Shown piece after piece: positions 1-7,722 of a stretch of 64,000 nt of DNA. Under the pieces are notes generated by a model. That model saw nothing but the letters and a program-made list of their open reading frames with translations. It searched no databases and had not been told where the DNA came from. The DNA comes from Rhodococcus wratislaviensis. GTDB taxonomy: Bacteria; Actinomycetota; Actinomycetes; Mycobacteriales; Mycobacteriaceae. How positions within the stretch are numbered: the stretch's first letter is position 1; every line of letters begins with the position of its first letter. The stretch spans positions 186,001 through 250,000 of the forward strand of contig NZ_UAUI01000024.1 of assembly GCF_900455735.1 (NCBI RefSeq), given 5' to 3'. Position numbers and translations under genes: made by a program.

Positions 1-628
1 GCCCGGTCCGCTCCGCGGCGGGCGGCACCTCGAACGGCACCCGGGCCGCCCCGAGGGTCTTCTTCGCCCGGGTGATCCGGGCCTGCACGGTCGCGGTCGG
101 GACGAGGAACACCTTCGCGATCTCGTCGCTCGTCAGACCGCCGACCACCCGCAGGGTGAGAGCGACCCTCGCCTCCCGCGACAGCACGGGGTGGCAGGAG
201 ATGAACATCAACGCCAGCATGTCGTCGTCGATCTGGTCCGGATCCCACAGCACGTCCCCGGTGCCCTTGGCCGGATCGGCGGGCGCGCTCCCCGAGACGG
301 CACCGCCCTCGCCCAGGTCGTGAGCGAGGACGGCGTACCTCTCGTCGAGGGCGGAGCGCCGGCGGAACGCGTCGATCGCCCGGCGGCGGCCGACGGTGAG
401 CAACCATCCCGCAGGGTTGTGGGGAATGCCGTCGCGCGGCCAGCTCACGAGTGCCTCGGCCAGCGCCTCCTGGGCGAGGTCCTCGGCCAGCGCGAAATCG
501 CCGGTGTACCGCGCGAGCGCACCGACGATCCGCGCCGACTCGATCCGCCAGACGGCGGCGACGGCCTCACGCCCGGTGTGACCGTCACCCGTCGATCCGC
601 TCAGAGCTGGCCGGTCGCTTCGCGCCAC
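1..628 (-). CDS. ECF RNA polymerase sigma factor, ECF42-like (3' end cut by window edge)
   Basis: Alternative sigma factor that redirects RNA polymerase. The visible N-terminal ~209 residues contain a sigma region 2 (around AEDLAQEALAEAL) and a region 4 helix-turn-helix (GLTSDEIAKVFLVPTATVQ). The gene runs off the left edge, so the C-terminal TPR-like extension usual in this group would lie outside. It directly follows, and overlaps by about 28 bases, a DGPF-motif protein, the diagnostic partner of ECF42 sigma factors. The start is uncertain: I chose the GTG at 626-628 because no ATG precedes the conserved REAVAAVWRIESARIV segment. No anti-sigma factor gene is visible nearby, as expected for ECF42. 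The family is secure; the subgroup is inferred from the neighbour. Confidence 0.85.
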   Translation of the reverse strand, partial: MARSDRPALSGSTGDGHTGREAVAAVWRIESARIVGALARYTGDFALAEDLAQEALAEALVSWPRDGIPHNPAGWLLTVGRRRAIDAFRRRSALDERYAVLAHDLGEGGAVSGSAPADPAKGTGDVLWDPDQIDDDMLALMFISCHPVLSREARVALTLRVVGGLTSDEIAKVFLVPTATVQARITRAKKTLGAARVPFEVPPAAERTG

Positions 629-1023
629 GCCCGCTCCTTCTGGATCCACACGTTGTCCTGCGGGAACTCGTCGATCGTCGCGACCCGGCGGATCTCCGCC
701 TTGGAACCGGGACCGGCCATCGGGGCACGCTTGGCCCACTCGACGGCCTCCTCCTTCGACGCCACGTTGAGCATCCAGAAGCCGCCGAACAACTCCTTCG
801 TCTCGCCATAGGGGCCGTCGGTCACCACAGGCGTCTCCGAGGAGTAGTCGACCACCACACCCGATTCGGGGTCGGGGTCCAGGCCCTCGGCGGCGAGCAG
901 CACGCCGGCGCGGATCATCTCGTCGTTGAACTTGCCCATCGCCTCCATGATCTCGGTGAAATCAACGTCCTGGAACGCCGCGAAGGTCTCGTCGGTGGCG
1001 CGCATGATCAGCATGTACTTCAT
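601..1023 (-). CDS. YCII-related DGPF-motif protein
   Basis: Protein of 140 residues of the YCII/DGPF family, a small dimeric ferredoxin-like fold. Residues 69-77 read DGPYGETKE, a clear variant of the DGPFAETKE signature. Its biochemical activity is unknown; such proteins accompany ECF42 sigma factors, and the sigma gene starts inside the last codons of this one, so the two are almost certainly co-transcribed and translationally coupled. An AAGGAGA-type ribosome binding site precedes the ATG. Family assignment is firm; role (substrate or signal for the sigma factor) is unknown. Confidence 0.9.
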   Translation of the reverse strand: MKYMLIMRATDETFAAFQDVDFTEIMEAMGKFNDEMIRAGVLLAAEGLDPDPESGVVVDYSSETPVVTDGPYGETKELFGGFWMLNVASKEEAVEWAKRAPMAGPGSKAEIRRVATIDEFPQDNVWIQKERAWREATGQL

Positions 1024-1128
1024 GGTGTCCGTCTCCTTGGATGTCGGGGTCCCTCTTGGACCTTCTCATCCTCAGGTCGAACGGGGAGGGACATGGATCG
1101 ACACACCTGCCGAAATTCTTTTTCGAAC

Positions 1129-1413
1129 CTATCGGGCTCGGCCGGCTCTGCGCCGGTCGGTTTCCGTGGTGCCACCCCATATTCCGTGGGTCTCGCGGTG
1201 TTCGGTTGCGTGTGCGCGGCATTGGTCGGCGACGATGCAGCCGTCGCAGATCTGTTTGGCGCGTCGTTCCCGCCTGATCCGGGCGCCGCGTCGCTCGCCG
1301 TCCGGAGCGAAGAAGGCGGAGGGGTCGGTGGTGCGGCAGTGGGCGCGGTACCGCCACCCCCAGCGTTCGGCGGCGGTTGTGGGTTGGTCGTGAAGTGCTG
1401 TGTGGTCGGTCAT
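1129..1413 (-). CDS. WhiB-family iron-sulfur transcriptional regulator
   Basis: Small actinobacterial regulator of 94 residues that binds a 4Fe-4S cluster and usually partners with the principal sigma factor. The cluster ligands are visible as C26-x29-C56-x2-C59-x5-C65, exactly the Wbl spacing, followed by the G-I-W-G-G turn at 77-81 and a basic C-terminal tail (TDRRRAGRAR). The ATG at 1411-1413 is chosen because it is the first start that leaves the whole domain intact; a longer in-frame opening upstream only reads through the SDR gene in another frame. It lies 25 bases downstream of the SDR stop and could share its transcript. Its exact Wbl subclass cannot be told from the sequence alone. 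Confidence 0.88.
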   Translation of the reverse strand: MTDHTALHDQPTTAAERWGWRYRAHCRTTDPSAFFAPDGERRGARIRRERRAKQICDGCIVADQCRAHATEHRETHGIWGGTTETDRRRAGRAR

Positions 1414-1438
1414 TGCGTGTCCCGTGGCTGCACCTGAC

Positions 1439-2212
1439 TCAGTGCAGGTGGCTGCCGCCGTTGATGTCGACGGTGGTGCCGGTGAGGTAGGCGGCGTCCT
1501 GCGAGGACAGGAAGGTGATGACGGCGGCGACCTCGGTGGTGGTCGCGACCCGGCCGAGGGGGATGTCGCGGCAGAGTGCGGCTTCCTGTTCGTCGGTGCT
1601 GCCCACGCGGATGCTGGTGTCGACTGCACCGGGGGTGACGGCGTTGACGGTGACTCCGCTGTCGCCGAGTTCACGCGCGAGGGACTTGGTGAAACCGAGG
1701 ACCGCGGCCTTCGCGGACGAGTACGGCACCTTGCCGAACACCCCGCCACCACGCTGGGCGGAGACGGAGGACATGTTCACCACACGCCCCCAGCCGTTGT
1801 CGATCATGGCCGGCAGGAACGCGCGGGTGACGAGGTAGGTGCCGGTGGCGTTGACCGCCATCACCTTGTTCCACAGTTCCAGCGTGGTCTCGAGGAACGG
1901 CACCGGCGACGTGATGCCGGCGATGTTCGCGAGCGCACCCACGGTGGGGAGGTTGCCGCCTGCGACTTCGGCGGCGACGGCGTCGTGGGCCCGCTGGACC
2001 GAGGTTTCGTCGGCGACGTCGATGTCGTGACCGAAGGCCGGGACACCGAACTCGTTGCCGATCTCGGCGGCGACCTTCGCGGACTTCTCCCCGTCGAGGT
2101 CGAGAACGACGATCGCCCAGCCCTCTTCGGCGTAGCGGCGGGCGGTGGCGAGACCGATCCCGCGCTCGGAGGTGGCGCCGGTGATGACGGCGGTGCGCTG
2201 GATGGACGACAT
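1439..2212 (-). CDS. Short-chain dehydrogenase/reductase (SDR)
   Basis: NAD(P)-dependent oxidoreductase of 257 residues, classical SDR size. The cofactor motif TGATSERGIG is at 11-20, followed by an acidic D-L-D at 38-40 ending beta-2 (suggesting NAD preference), NIAG at 96-99, the catalytic Ser in NMSS near 149, and Y164-SSA-K168. The C-terminus has the PGAVDT and GTTVDINGG segments of FabG-like members. It is transcribed divergently from a permease and split transketolase, with shared operator boxes in between, so it probably oxidises or reduces a polyol, ketose or related compound feeding the transketolase. The substrate is unknown. Confidence 0.92.
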   Translation of the reverse strand: MSSIQRTAVITGATSERGIGLATARRYAEEGWAIVVLDLDGEKSAKVAAEIGNEFGVPAFGHDIDVADETSVQRAHDAVAAEVAGGNLPTVGALANIAGITSPVPFLETTLELWNKVMAVNATGTYLVTRAFLPAMIDNGWGRVVNMSSVSAQRGGGVFGKVPYSSAKAAVLGFTKSLARELGDSGVTVNAVTPGAVDTSIRVGSTDEQEAALCRDIPLGRVATTTEVAAVITFLSSQDAAYLTGTTVDINGGSHLH

Positions 2213-2299
2213 GATCGCTCCTCGTGTTGCTGGAATCGCGCGTCCCGTCCGATGCGGTGGAGAGCTGGAAGGTCGACGACGCGGTAGGTGACTGCCACC

Positions 2300-2329
2300 A
2301 CAGTAAGCCGATCAACTGTTAACAGTCAA
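2300..2329 (-). promoter_or_regulatory. Putative promoter of the SDR gene
   Basis: Read on the minus strand: TTGACT (2324-2329), an 18-base spacer, TACTGT (2300-2305). The CTGTTAACAG box at 2316-2325 sits in the spacer and touches the -35, a position expected for repression. Confidence 0.55.
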
Positions 2330-2398
2330 CCGTCGGCGGGTAACGGTTGACATATCGACGTGGCTCGGATCACACTGTTGAAACCGCACTGTTGACAG
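2316..2398. promoter_or_regulatory. Two CTGTYRACAG operator boxes in the SDR/permease divergent promoter region
   Basis: CTGTTAACAG at 2316-2325 is a perfect 10-bp palindrome, and CTGTTGACAG at 2389-2398 matches the same CTGTYRACAG pattern. Three more copies lie directly upstream of the GntR regulator gene at 5771-5808. The shared motif indicates one regulator for the SDR, the permease-transketolase operon and its own gene. Assignment to the GntR protein is inference from position. Confidence 0.7.
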
Positions 2399-2449
2399 TC
2401 AACAAATCGGCGGCAATCGTAGAAACCGGCAGCTCGAAGAGGAGTCCCC

Positions 2450-3841
2450 ATGAGTACCGAAACACTCAGGATGCGAGGTCCTGTCCATGGCACGAAGGAC
2501 GCCAAGCGCGTAGCAATCGGCTCCTCGGTGGGTGCCGTCATCGAGACGTACGACTTCATCGGCTTCGGCACGGCCGCCGCGCTGTACTTCGGTACCGCCT
2601 TCTTCCCGGGCGCCGACCCTGTCACCGGAACACTCGCCGCGTTCGCGACGCTGGGTGTCGGCTTCGCAGCGCGCCCACTCGGCGGGGTGCTCGGCGGACA
2701 TCTCGGGGACAAACTGGGACGCAAGCCCGTGCTGGTGGCATCGCTGATCGCGATGGGTCTGGCGACGTTCGCGATCGGCCTGCTGCCCACCTATTCGCAG
2801 GTGGGACTCATCGCGCCGGTGCTGCTGGTCCTCGTCCGCATCGTCCAGGGCCTCGCGTTCGGCGCCGAGTGGGGCGGTGCGATCCTGATGAGCTACGAGC
2901 ACGCCCCCTGGAAGTCCAAGGGCAAATTCACCGGCATCGTGCAGGCCGGCTTCCCCGTCGGGCTGCTGCTGGCGAATCTGGTGTTCCTGTTCAGCGTGCA
3001 CCTCGGCGGCGACTGGGCCTGGCGGGTACCGTTCCTCGCCAGCATCGTCCTGGTGATGGTCGGCCTGGTCATCAGGTCGAAGGTGCCCGAGTCCCCGGTA
3101 TTCGAGGACGTCAAGAACGAGGGCGACATCGTCAAGTCCCCGGTACTCGAATCCATCAAGTACGACTGGCGAAACATTCTGCGCGGCATCGGTCTTCGAG
3201 TCGCCGAGACCGCGGGTTACGCGGTGTCGATCACCTACATGATCTCTTACCTGCACAACCAGGGTCTCGCTGGGAAGTCCGAAACCCTTGTCGCCCTGTG
3301 TATCGCGTCCGCAATCGGCGTCTTCGCCACCGTCGCCTGGGCCCGCCTCACCGATCGTATCGGACGACGCCCCCTCTACATCGCGTCCTGCGCCTTCGCG
3401 GCACTGTTCGGAATCCCGATGTTCCTTCTGGTCAACACCGGTCTGTTCCTCTTGGTGATCGCCACCATCGTGATCGCCTACGCGGTCTGCCAGAACTCGA
3501 TGGCGGGAGCGCAGGGTGCGTGGTTCCCCGAACTGTTCGACGCCTCGCGGCGTGCCTCGGGAGCCTCCCTCGCCTACCAGATCTCGGCGATGGTCTCCGG
3601 CTTCACGCCCTTCGTCACCACGCTGCTGTTCGTCTCCTTCGGCTGGTGGGGTCCGGCGCTGCTGTTCAGCACGTACGCCCTGATCGGGCTGTGGGCGGCG
3701 TTGATCACCCGAGAGACCTGGGGACCCACCGAACGGCGCCTCGCCGCCGAGGCCGCGGCGCGCGCCGATTCCAAAAGCGCCGACACCCCGGCGTCCACCG
3801 GCACCACGCCCACGATCCGCAAGGAAAAGGAACTCCTGTGA
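2450..3841 (+). CDS. MFS transporter, metabolite:H+ symporter (MHS) family
   Basis: Proton-coupled uptake permease of 463 residues with about 12 membrane segments. It carries the MHS signatures: an N-terminal VGAVIETYDF segment, the loop GHLGDKLGRKPVL between TM2 and TM3, and the second-half equivalent RLTDRIGRRPLY. Family members carry organic acids, osmolytes and related small metabolites (ProP, ShiA, KgtP). A GAGGAG ribosome binding site lies just before the ATG. It is the first gene of an operon with the two transketolase subunits (4-base overlap with the next start), so it probably imports the compound that this module degrades. Confidence 0.92.
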   Translation: MSTETLRMRGPVHGTKDAKRVAIGSSVGAVIETYDFIGFGTAAALYFGTAFFPGADPVTGTLAAFATLGVGFAARPLGGVLGGHLGDKLGRKPVLVASLIAMGLATFAIGLLPTYSQVGLIAPVLLVLVRIVQGLAFGAEWGGAILMSYEHAPWKSKGKFTGIVQAGFPVGLLLANLVFLFSVHLGGDWAWRVPFLASIVLVMVGLVIRSKVPESPVFEDVKNEGDIVKSPVLESIKYDWRNILRGIGLRVAETAGYAVSITYMISYLHNQGLAGKSETLVALCIASAIGVFATVAWARLTDRIGRRPLYIASCAFAALFGIPMFLLVNTGLFLLVIATIVIAYAVCQNSMAGAQGAWFPELFDASRRASGASLAYQISAMVSGFTPFVTTLLFVSFGWWGPALLFSTYALIGLWAALITRETWGPTERRLAAEAAARADSKSADTPASTGTTPTIRKEKELL

Positions 3842-4725
3842 CCATCACAACCGCCACCACCGCGGCCGAAGACACGATCAGTGAAGCGTCGCGCATCGCG
3901 ACCGTCGAACAATTCGCCTACCGCATGCGGCACAACGTCCTCGACATGGGTGAGGAACAGGGCCAGGGATACGTCGGGCAGGCGCTCGGGGCCGCCGACA
4001 TCTTCGCCACCGTCTACGCCGACCAACTGCGCTTCCGCGCCGACGATCCCGCGTGGGAGGGCCGGGACCGGTTCCTGCTCTCCACCGGCCACTACGCCAT
4101 CGGCCATTACGCCGCGCTCGCCGAGGCCGGCATCATTCCCCGCAGCGAACTGGAAACCTACGGCTCCGACGACTCCCGCCTCCCGATGTCGGCGATGTCC
4201 ACGTACACCCCCGGGATGGAGATTTCGGGCGGCTCTCTCGGCCACGGCCTGACCATCGCGGTCGGGATGGCCCTCGGGCTGCGTCACCAACATTCCACCG
4301 CCCGCGTCTTCAACTTTCTCTCCGACGGCGAACTCGACGAGGGTTCGACGTGGGAGGCGGCCATGGGCGCACACCACCACCGGCTCGGCAATCTGACGGC
4401 GATGGTCGACATCAACGCGCTCCAGGCCGACGGTGCGACCTCGACGGTGCTCAGCACCGAACCCGTGCACGACAAGTGGGCCGCCTGCGGGTGGCACGTC
4501 GAACGCGTCGACGGCAACGACGTCACCGCGCTGGTGCGCGCGTTCGACAACGCCGCCGCCGAATCCGGCGGCAAACCGACGATCATTCTCTGCGACACGA
4601 AGGTCGGCAAGGGCGTGCCCCTGCTCGAGACCCGGGAGAAGGCGCACTTCATGCGCATCGACGAACACGAGTGGCAGATCTGCCGCGACCAGCTCACCGC
4701 CGGCTTCGACCCCAAGGACGCCTGA
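3838..4725 (+). CDS. Transketolase, N-terminal (ThDP-binding) subunit
   Basis: The first half of a split transketolase, 295 residues, the usual length for this subunit. It binds thiamine diphosphate and Mg through the SDGELDEGS...DIN motif at about 162-193; conserved histidines are at 85 (GHYA) and 136 (GHGL). The start is a GTG at 3838-3840 overlapping the permease stop by four bases, with AAGGAAAAGG immediately upstream; a much longer in-frame opening reaching back to 2347 lies under the permease gene and is not coding. Split transketolases occur both in the pentose phosphate pathway and in dedicated catabolic routes (for example apulose-4-phosphate or sulfo-sugar transketolases). The operon context favours a catabolic role. 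Confidence 0.9.
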   Translation: MTITTATTAAEDTISEASRIATVEQFAYRMRHNVLDMGEEQGQGYVGQALGAADIFATVYADQLRFRADDPAWEGRDRFLLSTGHYAIGHYAALAEAGIIPRSELETYGSDDSRLPMSAMSTYTPGMEISGGSLGHGLTIAVGMALGLRHQHSTARVFNFLSDGELDEGSTWEAAMGAHHHRLGNLTAMVDINALQADGATSTVLSTEPVHDKWAACGWHVERVDGNDVTALVRAFDNAAAESGGKPTIILCDTKVGKGVPLLETREKAHFMRIDEHEWQICRDQLTAGFDPKDA

Positions 4726-4726
4726 C

Positions 4727-5719
4727 ATGACCACCGCCAGCAAACCGAAGCTCAAGACGTCGGCCATGATCGCCTCGTTCGTCGACGACGGGCAGAAGAC
4801 CACGTCCGCACCGTTCGGGCACGCCCTCGTGAAGGCCGCCCGGGAGAACGACAAGATCGTCGGCCTGTCCGCCGACCTCGCCAAGTACACCGACATGCAC
4901 ATCTTCGCGCAGGAGTTCCCCGAGCGGTTCTTCCAGATGGGGATGGCCGAGCAGCTCCTGCTCGGAGCCGCCGCGGGGATGGCCGAGACCGGCCTCGTGC
5001 CGTTCGCGTCCACGTACTCGGTGTTCGCCGCGCGCCGCGCCTACGACTTCCTGTGCCTCGACATCGCCGAACCGAACCTCAACGTCAACATCATCGGCGG
5101 GCTCCCCGGCCTCACCACCGGCTACGGACCCAGCCACCAGGCCACCGAGGACATGGCCATCTTCCGGGGCATCCCCAACCTCACCATCGTCGATCCGTGC
5201 GACTCGATCGACATCGAACAGGCCGTCCCGCAGCTCGCCGCGTCCGACGGACCCACCTACCTGCGGCTGTTGCGGGGGAAGGTCGCGACCGTGCTCGACG
5301 AGTACGACTACACGTTCGAACTGGGCAAGGCCAAGGTGCTCCGCGGCGGCAACGACGTCGTGTTCGTCGCCAGTGGCCTGATGACGATGCGCGCGCTGCA
5401 GGCCGCCGACCGGCTGGCGGAGCACAACGTCGACGTGGCGGTCGTGCATACGCCCACGATCAAGCCGTTCGACGCCGAGACCGTCCTCGCCGAGGTGAAC
5501 ACCGACCGACTGGTGGTGACCCTGGAGAACCACACCGTGATCGGCGGTCTCTTCGAGACGGTGGCGTCCGCCGTCGTCACGGCCGGCCTCGGTAAGCGGG
5601 TTGTGCCGATCGCCCTCCCGGACCAGTTCCTCGACGCCGGTGCCCTGCCCACCCTGCACGAGCGGTACGGCCTGAGCACCGACCGGATCGTCGCCAAGGT
5701 CCTGGGCGAACTGGCATGA
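4727..5719 (+). CDS. Transketolase, C-terminal (pyrimidine-binding) subunit
   Basis: The second half of the split transketolase, 330 residues. It contains the pyrimidine-binding domain with the catalytic glutamate in MGMAEQ (E75), which activates the ThDP cofactor held by the partner subunit, then the phosphate/substrate region GLTTGYGPSHQATED near residues 120-135 and the C-terminal regulatory domain. The ATG follows the stop of the N-terminal subunit by one base, so the two are translationally coupled and form an alpha2-beta2 enzyme. The acceptor and donor sugars cannot be told from sequence. Confidence 0.9.
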   Translation: MTTASKPKLKTSAMIASFVDDGQKTTSAPFGHALVKAARENDKIVGLSADLAKYTDMHIFAQEFPERFFQMGMAEQLLLGAAAGMAETGLVPFASTYSVFAARRAYDFLCLDIAEPNLNVNIIGGLPGLTTGYGPSHQATEDMAIFRGIPNLTIVDPCDSIDIEQAVPQLAASDGPTYLRLLRGKVATVLDEYDYTFELGKAKVLRGGNDVVFVASGLMTMRALQAADRLAEHNVDVAVVHTPTIKPFDAETVLAEVNTDRLVVTLENHTVIGGLFETVASAVVTAGLGKRVVPIALPDQFLDAGALPTLHERYGLSTDRIVAKVLGELA

Positions 5720-5770
5720 CCAGCGCGTACGGCCCTCGCCGCAGGCCGGGCGGTGCGGGTCGTACGATGG

Positions 5771-5808
5771 CTGTCAACAGGTTGCTGTCAACAGACCGCT
5801 GTCGACAG
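5771..5808. promoter_or_regulatory. Triple CTGTYRACAG operator, 14-bp period
   Basis: CTGTCAACAG at 5771-5780, CTGTCAACAG at 5785-5794 and CTGTCGACAG at 5799-5808 form three tandem palindromic boxes with starts exactly 14 bases apart, 28 bases before the GntR start codon. The same box occurs twice upstream of the SDR and permease. This is the expected layout for autoregulation by the GntR protein. Confidence 0.75.
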
Positions 5809-5835
5809 TTGATCGCTGACCCCACGGAGGCATCC

Positions 5836-6486
5836 ATGGCCGGACAACCCGCCGCACTGCTCGGGCTGGAGAAGACCAGCCTCCGCCAGCAAGCCGTCGC
5901 CGCCCTGCGGGTCGCGATCACCAGCGGGGAGCTCGCGCCGAGCAGCCCGCTCGTGGAGACCGAACTGTCCGAAATGCTGCAGATCAGCCGCGGCACGCTC
6001 CGCGAGGCGATGCGGCAACTCCAGCAGGAGGGATTGATTTCCGCCGGCGCGCGGGGCCGGCTGTATGTCCGGCACCTCGATTCCAAGGAGATCCGCGACA
6101 TCTTCGCCGTCCGCGCCGCACTCGAGGCGCTGGCCGTCCGGGAACTCGCGGGCCTGGCCGACCGCGCCACCGTCATCGCGGAACTGCGCGCCGCCCTCGA
6201 CGTCATGGACACCGCCGTCCTCGAAGCCCGGATCGAGGCCGACCTGAACTTTCACCGCACCATGTGCTCGCTCACCGGCAACGACACACTCCTGCACTCG
6301 TGGATCTCCCTCGAAGGATCCATCCGGATGTCGATCATGTTCGCCGGCCTCGACCGCGCCGTCGGGAACATGGACGTCGGCCGCCACAGCGCCATCGTCG
6401 ACGCCATCGAAACCGGTGACGCCGACGAAGCGGCCACAGCGATTCAGACGCACATGGACTGGGCCTCAGCGAATCTGGTGTCCTGA
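5836..6486 (+). CDS. GntR-family regulator, FCD (FadR-like) subfamily
   Basis: Transcription factor of 216 residues with an N-terminal winged helix (LRQQAVAALRVAITSGEL through SRGTLREAMRQLQQEGLI, about 15-75) and an all-helical FCD ligand-binding domain (RAALEALAVRELA and the later FHRTMC, RHSAIVDAI metal-ligand histidines). I place the start at the ATG at 5836, which has GGAGG seven bases upstream; the longer reading from 5716 would run through the operator array. It ends the transketolase operon region and probably represses it. A ligand derived from the imported substrate is likely but unknown. Confidence 0.88.
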   Translation: MAGQPAALLGLEKTSLRQQAVAALRVAITSGELAPSSPLVETELSEMLQISRGTLREAMRQLQQEGLISAGARGRLYVRHLDSKEIRDIFAVRAALEALAVRELAGLADRATVIAELRAALDVMDTAVLEARIEADLNFHRTMCSLTGNDTLLHSWISLEGSIRMSIMFAGLDRAVGNMDVGRHSAIVDAIETGDADEAATAIQTHMDWASANLVS

Positions 6487-6492
6487 CCCCAG

Positions 6493-6532
6493 GTGAGTGG
6501 TAAAGAGTGCGGGCACACGCTTTGCCGCTCAC
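6493..6532. terminator. Hairpin between convergent genes
   Basis: GTGAGTGGTAAAG (6493-6505) pairs with CTTTGCCGCTCAC (6520-6532), 13 pairs including G-U, with a 14-base loop, between the convergent GntR and C45 genes. There is no T tract, so it is a candidate bidirectional terminator rather than a classical one. Confidence 0.5.
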
Positions 6533-6553
6533 GTACCGGGACAGGCAGCCGTG

Positions 6554-7663
6554 TCACCCGCCCACGACGCACGCGGCCTCGGTGGCATCGAGCGTGGTCC
6601 ACGACCTCCGTCGGGCGTCGATCGGTGTGCCGGCGAGGATGCGGGCACGGCGGTGCTCGGGTTCGAGCAGCACTGTCGCGAGGGTGGCCCAGCGCTGACC
6701 GAAGACCGCGTCCGGGGCGGGGACGCAGCACAGCTGGGGCTGCCCCGGATCGGAATACAGGTACTCGACGAGGTGATCGGCGACGGCCGGCTCGGCGTAC
6801 CGCTGCTGCCGGGAGGCGATCAGACCGTAGCGGTCCTGCGAGTCCGGCTCGTACAGACCGGTCTTCTCGCGGGCGGCGTTGGCCGGGTCGAGGAAGTGGT
6901 TGGTGTGCGTCAGGAATCCGTCGCTCGGGCGGAGCGTCGCGACGCCGACGGGGCTGACCTCGGCACACGCGACGGTGTCGGGGTCGATCAGCGTCAGTGC
7001 GCCCGAGGTCGCGATCGGTGCCGAGCACAGTAGTTCGAGGGCTTCGTCGACGGTCCCGGCTTCGCCGAGGACCGCCGCGGACAGGACGTGCACGGGCACC
7101 CCGGCCGGTGCGTCGTCGCGGTGGCCGAGGATGTTGAAGAAGACGCCGAGGCCCGCGCTGTTCATCCCGATCTTGCCGAGGATGCCGTGCTCGGTCAGCC
7201 CCACGTAACTGTGGCGGGTTCCGCGCACCTGATGGGTGTGCCAGTACGGGTCCAGTTCTTCGTGCCAGTCCCAGGTTTGGATGCCGAACGGCGCCGACGG
7301 ACGATCCGCGGGTGCGTAGGCGATGGTGGAGCACTCGCCGGGACGGGCCGCGGTTGCCTGGGACAGGATCTCCGTCCGGCCGTTCAGCGCCATCACGTGC
7401 CAGGGCTCGAGCCCGGCGCCGGCAGCGATGCCCTCGATCTCTTCGAGGTACCGGGGGCCCCACGCCGCCAGCACATCCGCGAGGCGGTGCGCGCTGTCGC
7501 GGGTGCGGGACTCGCTCACGCCGACCGTGTCGAACAGGCGCAGATACAGTTCCACGGACGCGGGTAGGTCGCCGCGCAGCTGCGTGCCGCGGGCGACGCC
7601 GCGTTCGTGCGGCCGGGTGTCGTCCACGCAGACGTGGGAGTGGACAGTGCTGGTCTCGGTCAT
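6554..7663 (-). CDS. C45-family Ntn-hydrolase (acyl-CoA:6-aminopenicillanate acyltransferase-like)
   Basis: Protein of 369 residues of the penicillin acyltransferase-like (AAT, peptidase C45) family. These are made as precursors that cleave themselves to expose an N-terminal cysteine nucleophile; here C111 in RPGECSTIA is the expected site, preceded by the ALNGRTEIL segment. It probably hydrolyses or transfers an amide or acyl group on a small amide or N-acyl compound. The ATG at 7661-7663 has GAGGA upstream. It lies 59 bases after an NCS1 permease on the same strand, suggesting that the permease imports its substrate and the LacI regulator controls both. No antibiotic role is implied by the family name. 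Confidence 0.85.
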   Translation of the reverse strand: MTETSTVHSHVCVDDTRPHERGVARGTQLRGDLPASVELYLRLFDTVGVSESRTRDSAHRLADVLAAWGPRYLEEIEGIAAGAGLEPWHVMALNGRTEILSQATAARPGECSTIAYAPADRPSAPFGIQTWDWHEELDPYWHTHQVRGTRHSYVGLTEHGILGKIGMNSAGLGVFFNILGHRDDAPAGVPVHVLSAAVLGEAGTVDEALELLCSAPIATSGALTLIDPDTVACAEVSPVGVATLRPSDGFLTHTNHFLDPANAAREKTGLYEPDSQDRYGLIASRQQRYAEPAVADHLVEYLYSDPGQPQLCCVPAPDAVFGQRWATLATVLLEPEHRRARILAGTPIDARRRSWTTLDATEAACVVGG

Positions 7664-7722
7664 CGTCGTCCTCGTTGTGGTGCTGGTGTGAATAGTGCTG
7701 TGTGCCGGCCGATCACAGTCGA

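Noticed and set aside
2347-4725. A 792-residue open frame spanning the permease and transketolase N-terminal subunit
   Set aside because: Its first ~495 residues lie in another frame under the clear permease gene and look like GC-rich shadow translation; only the part from 3838 is transketolase.
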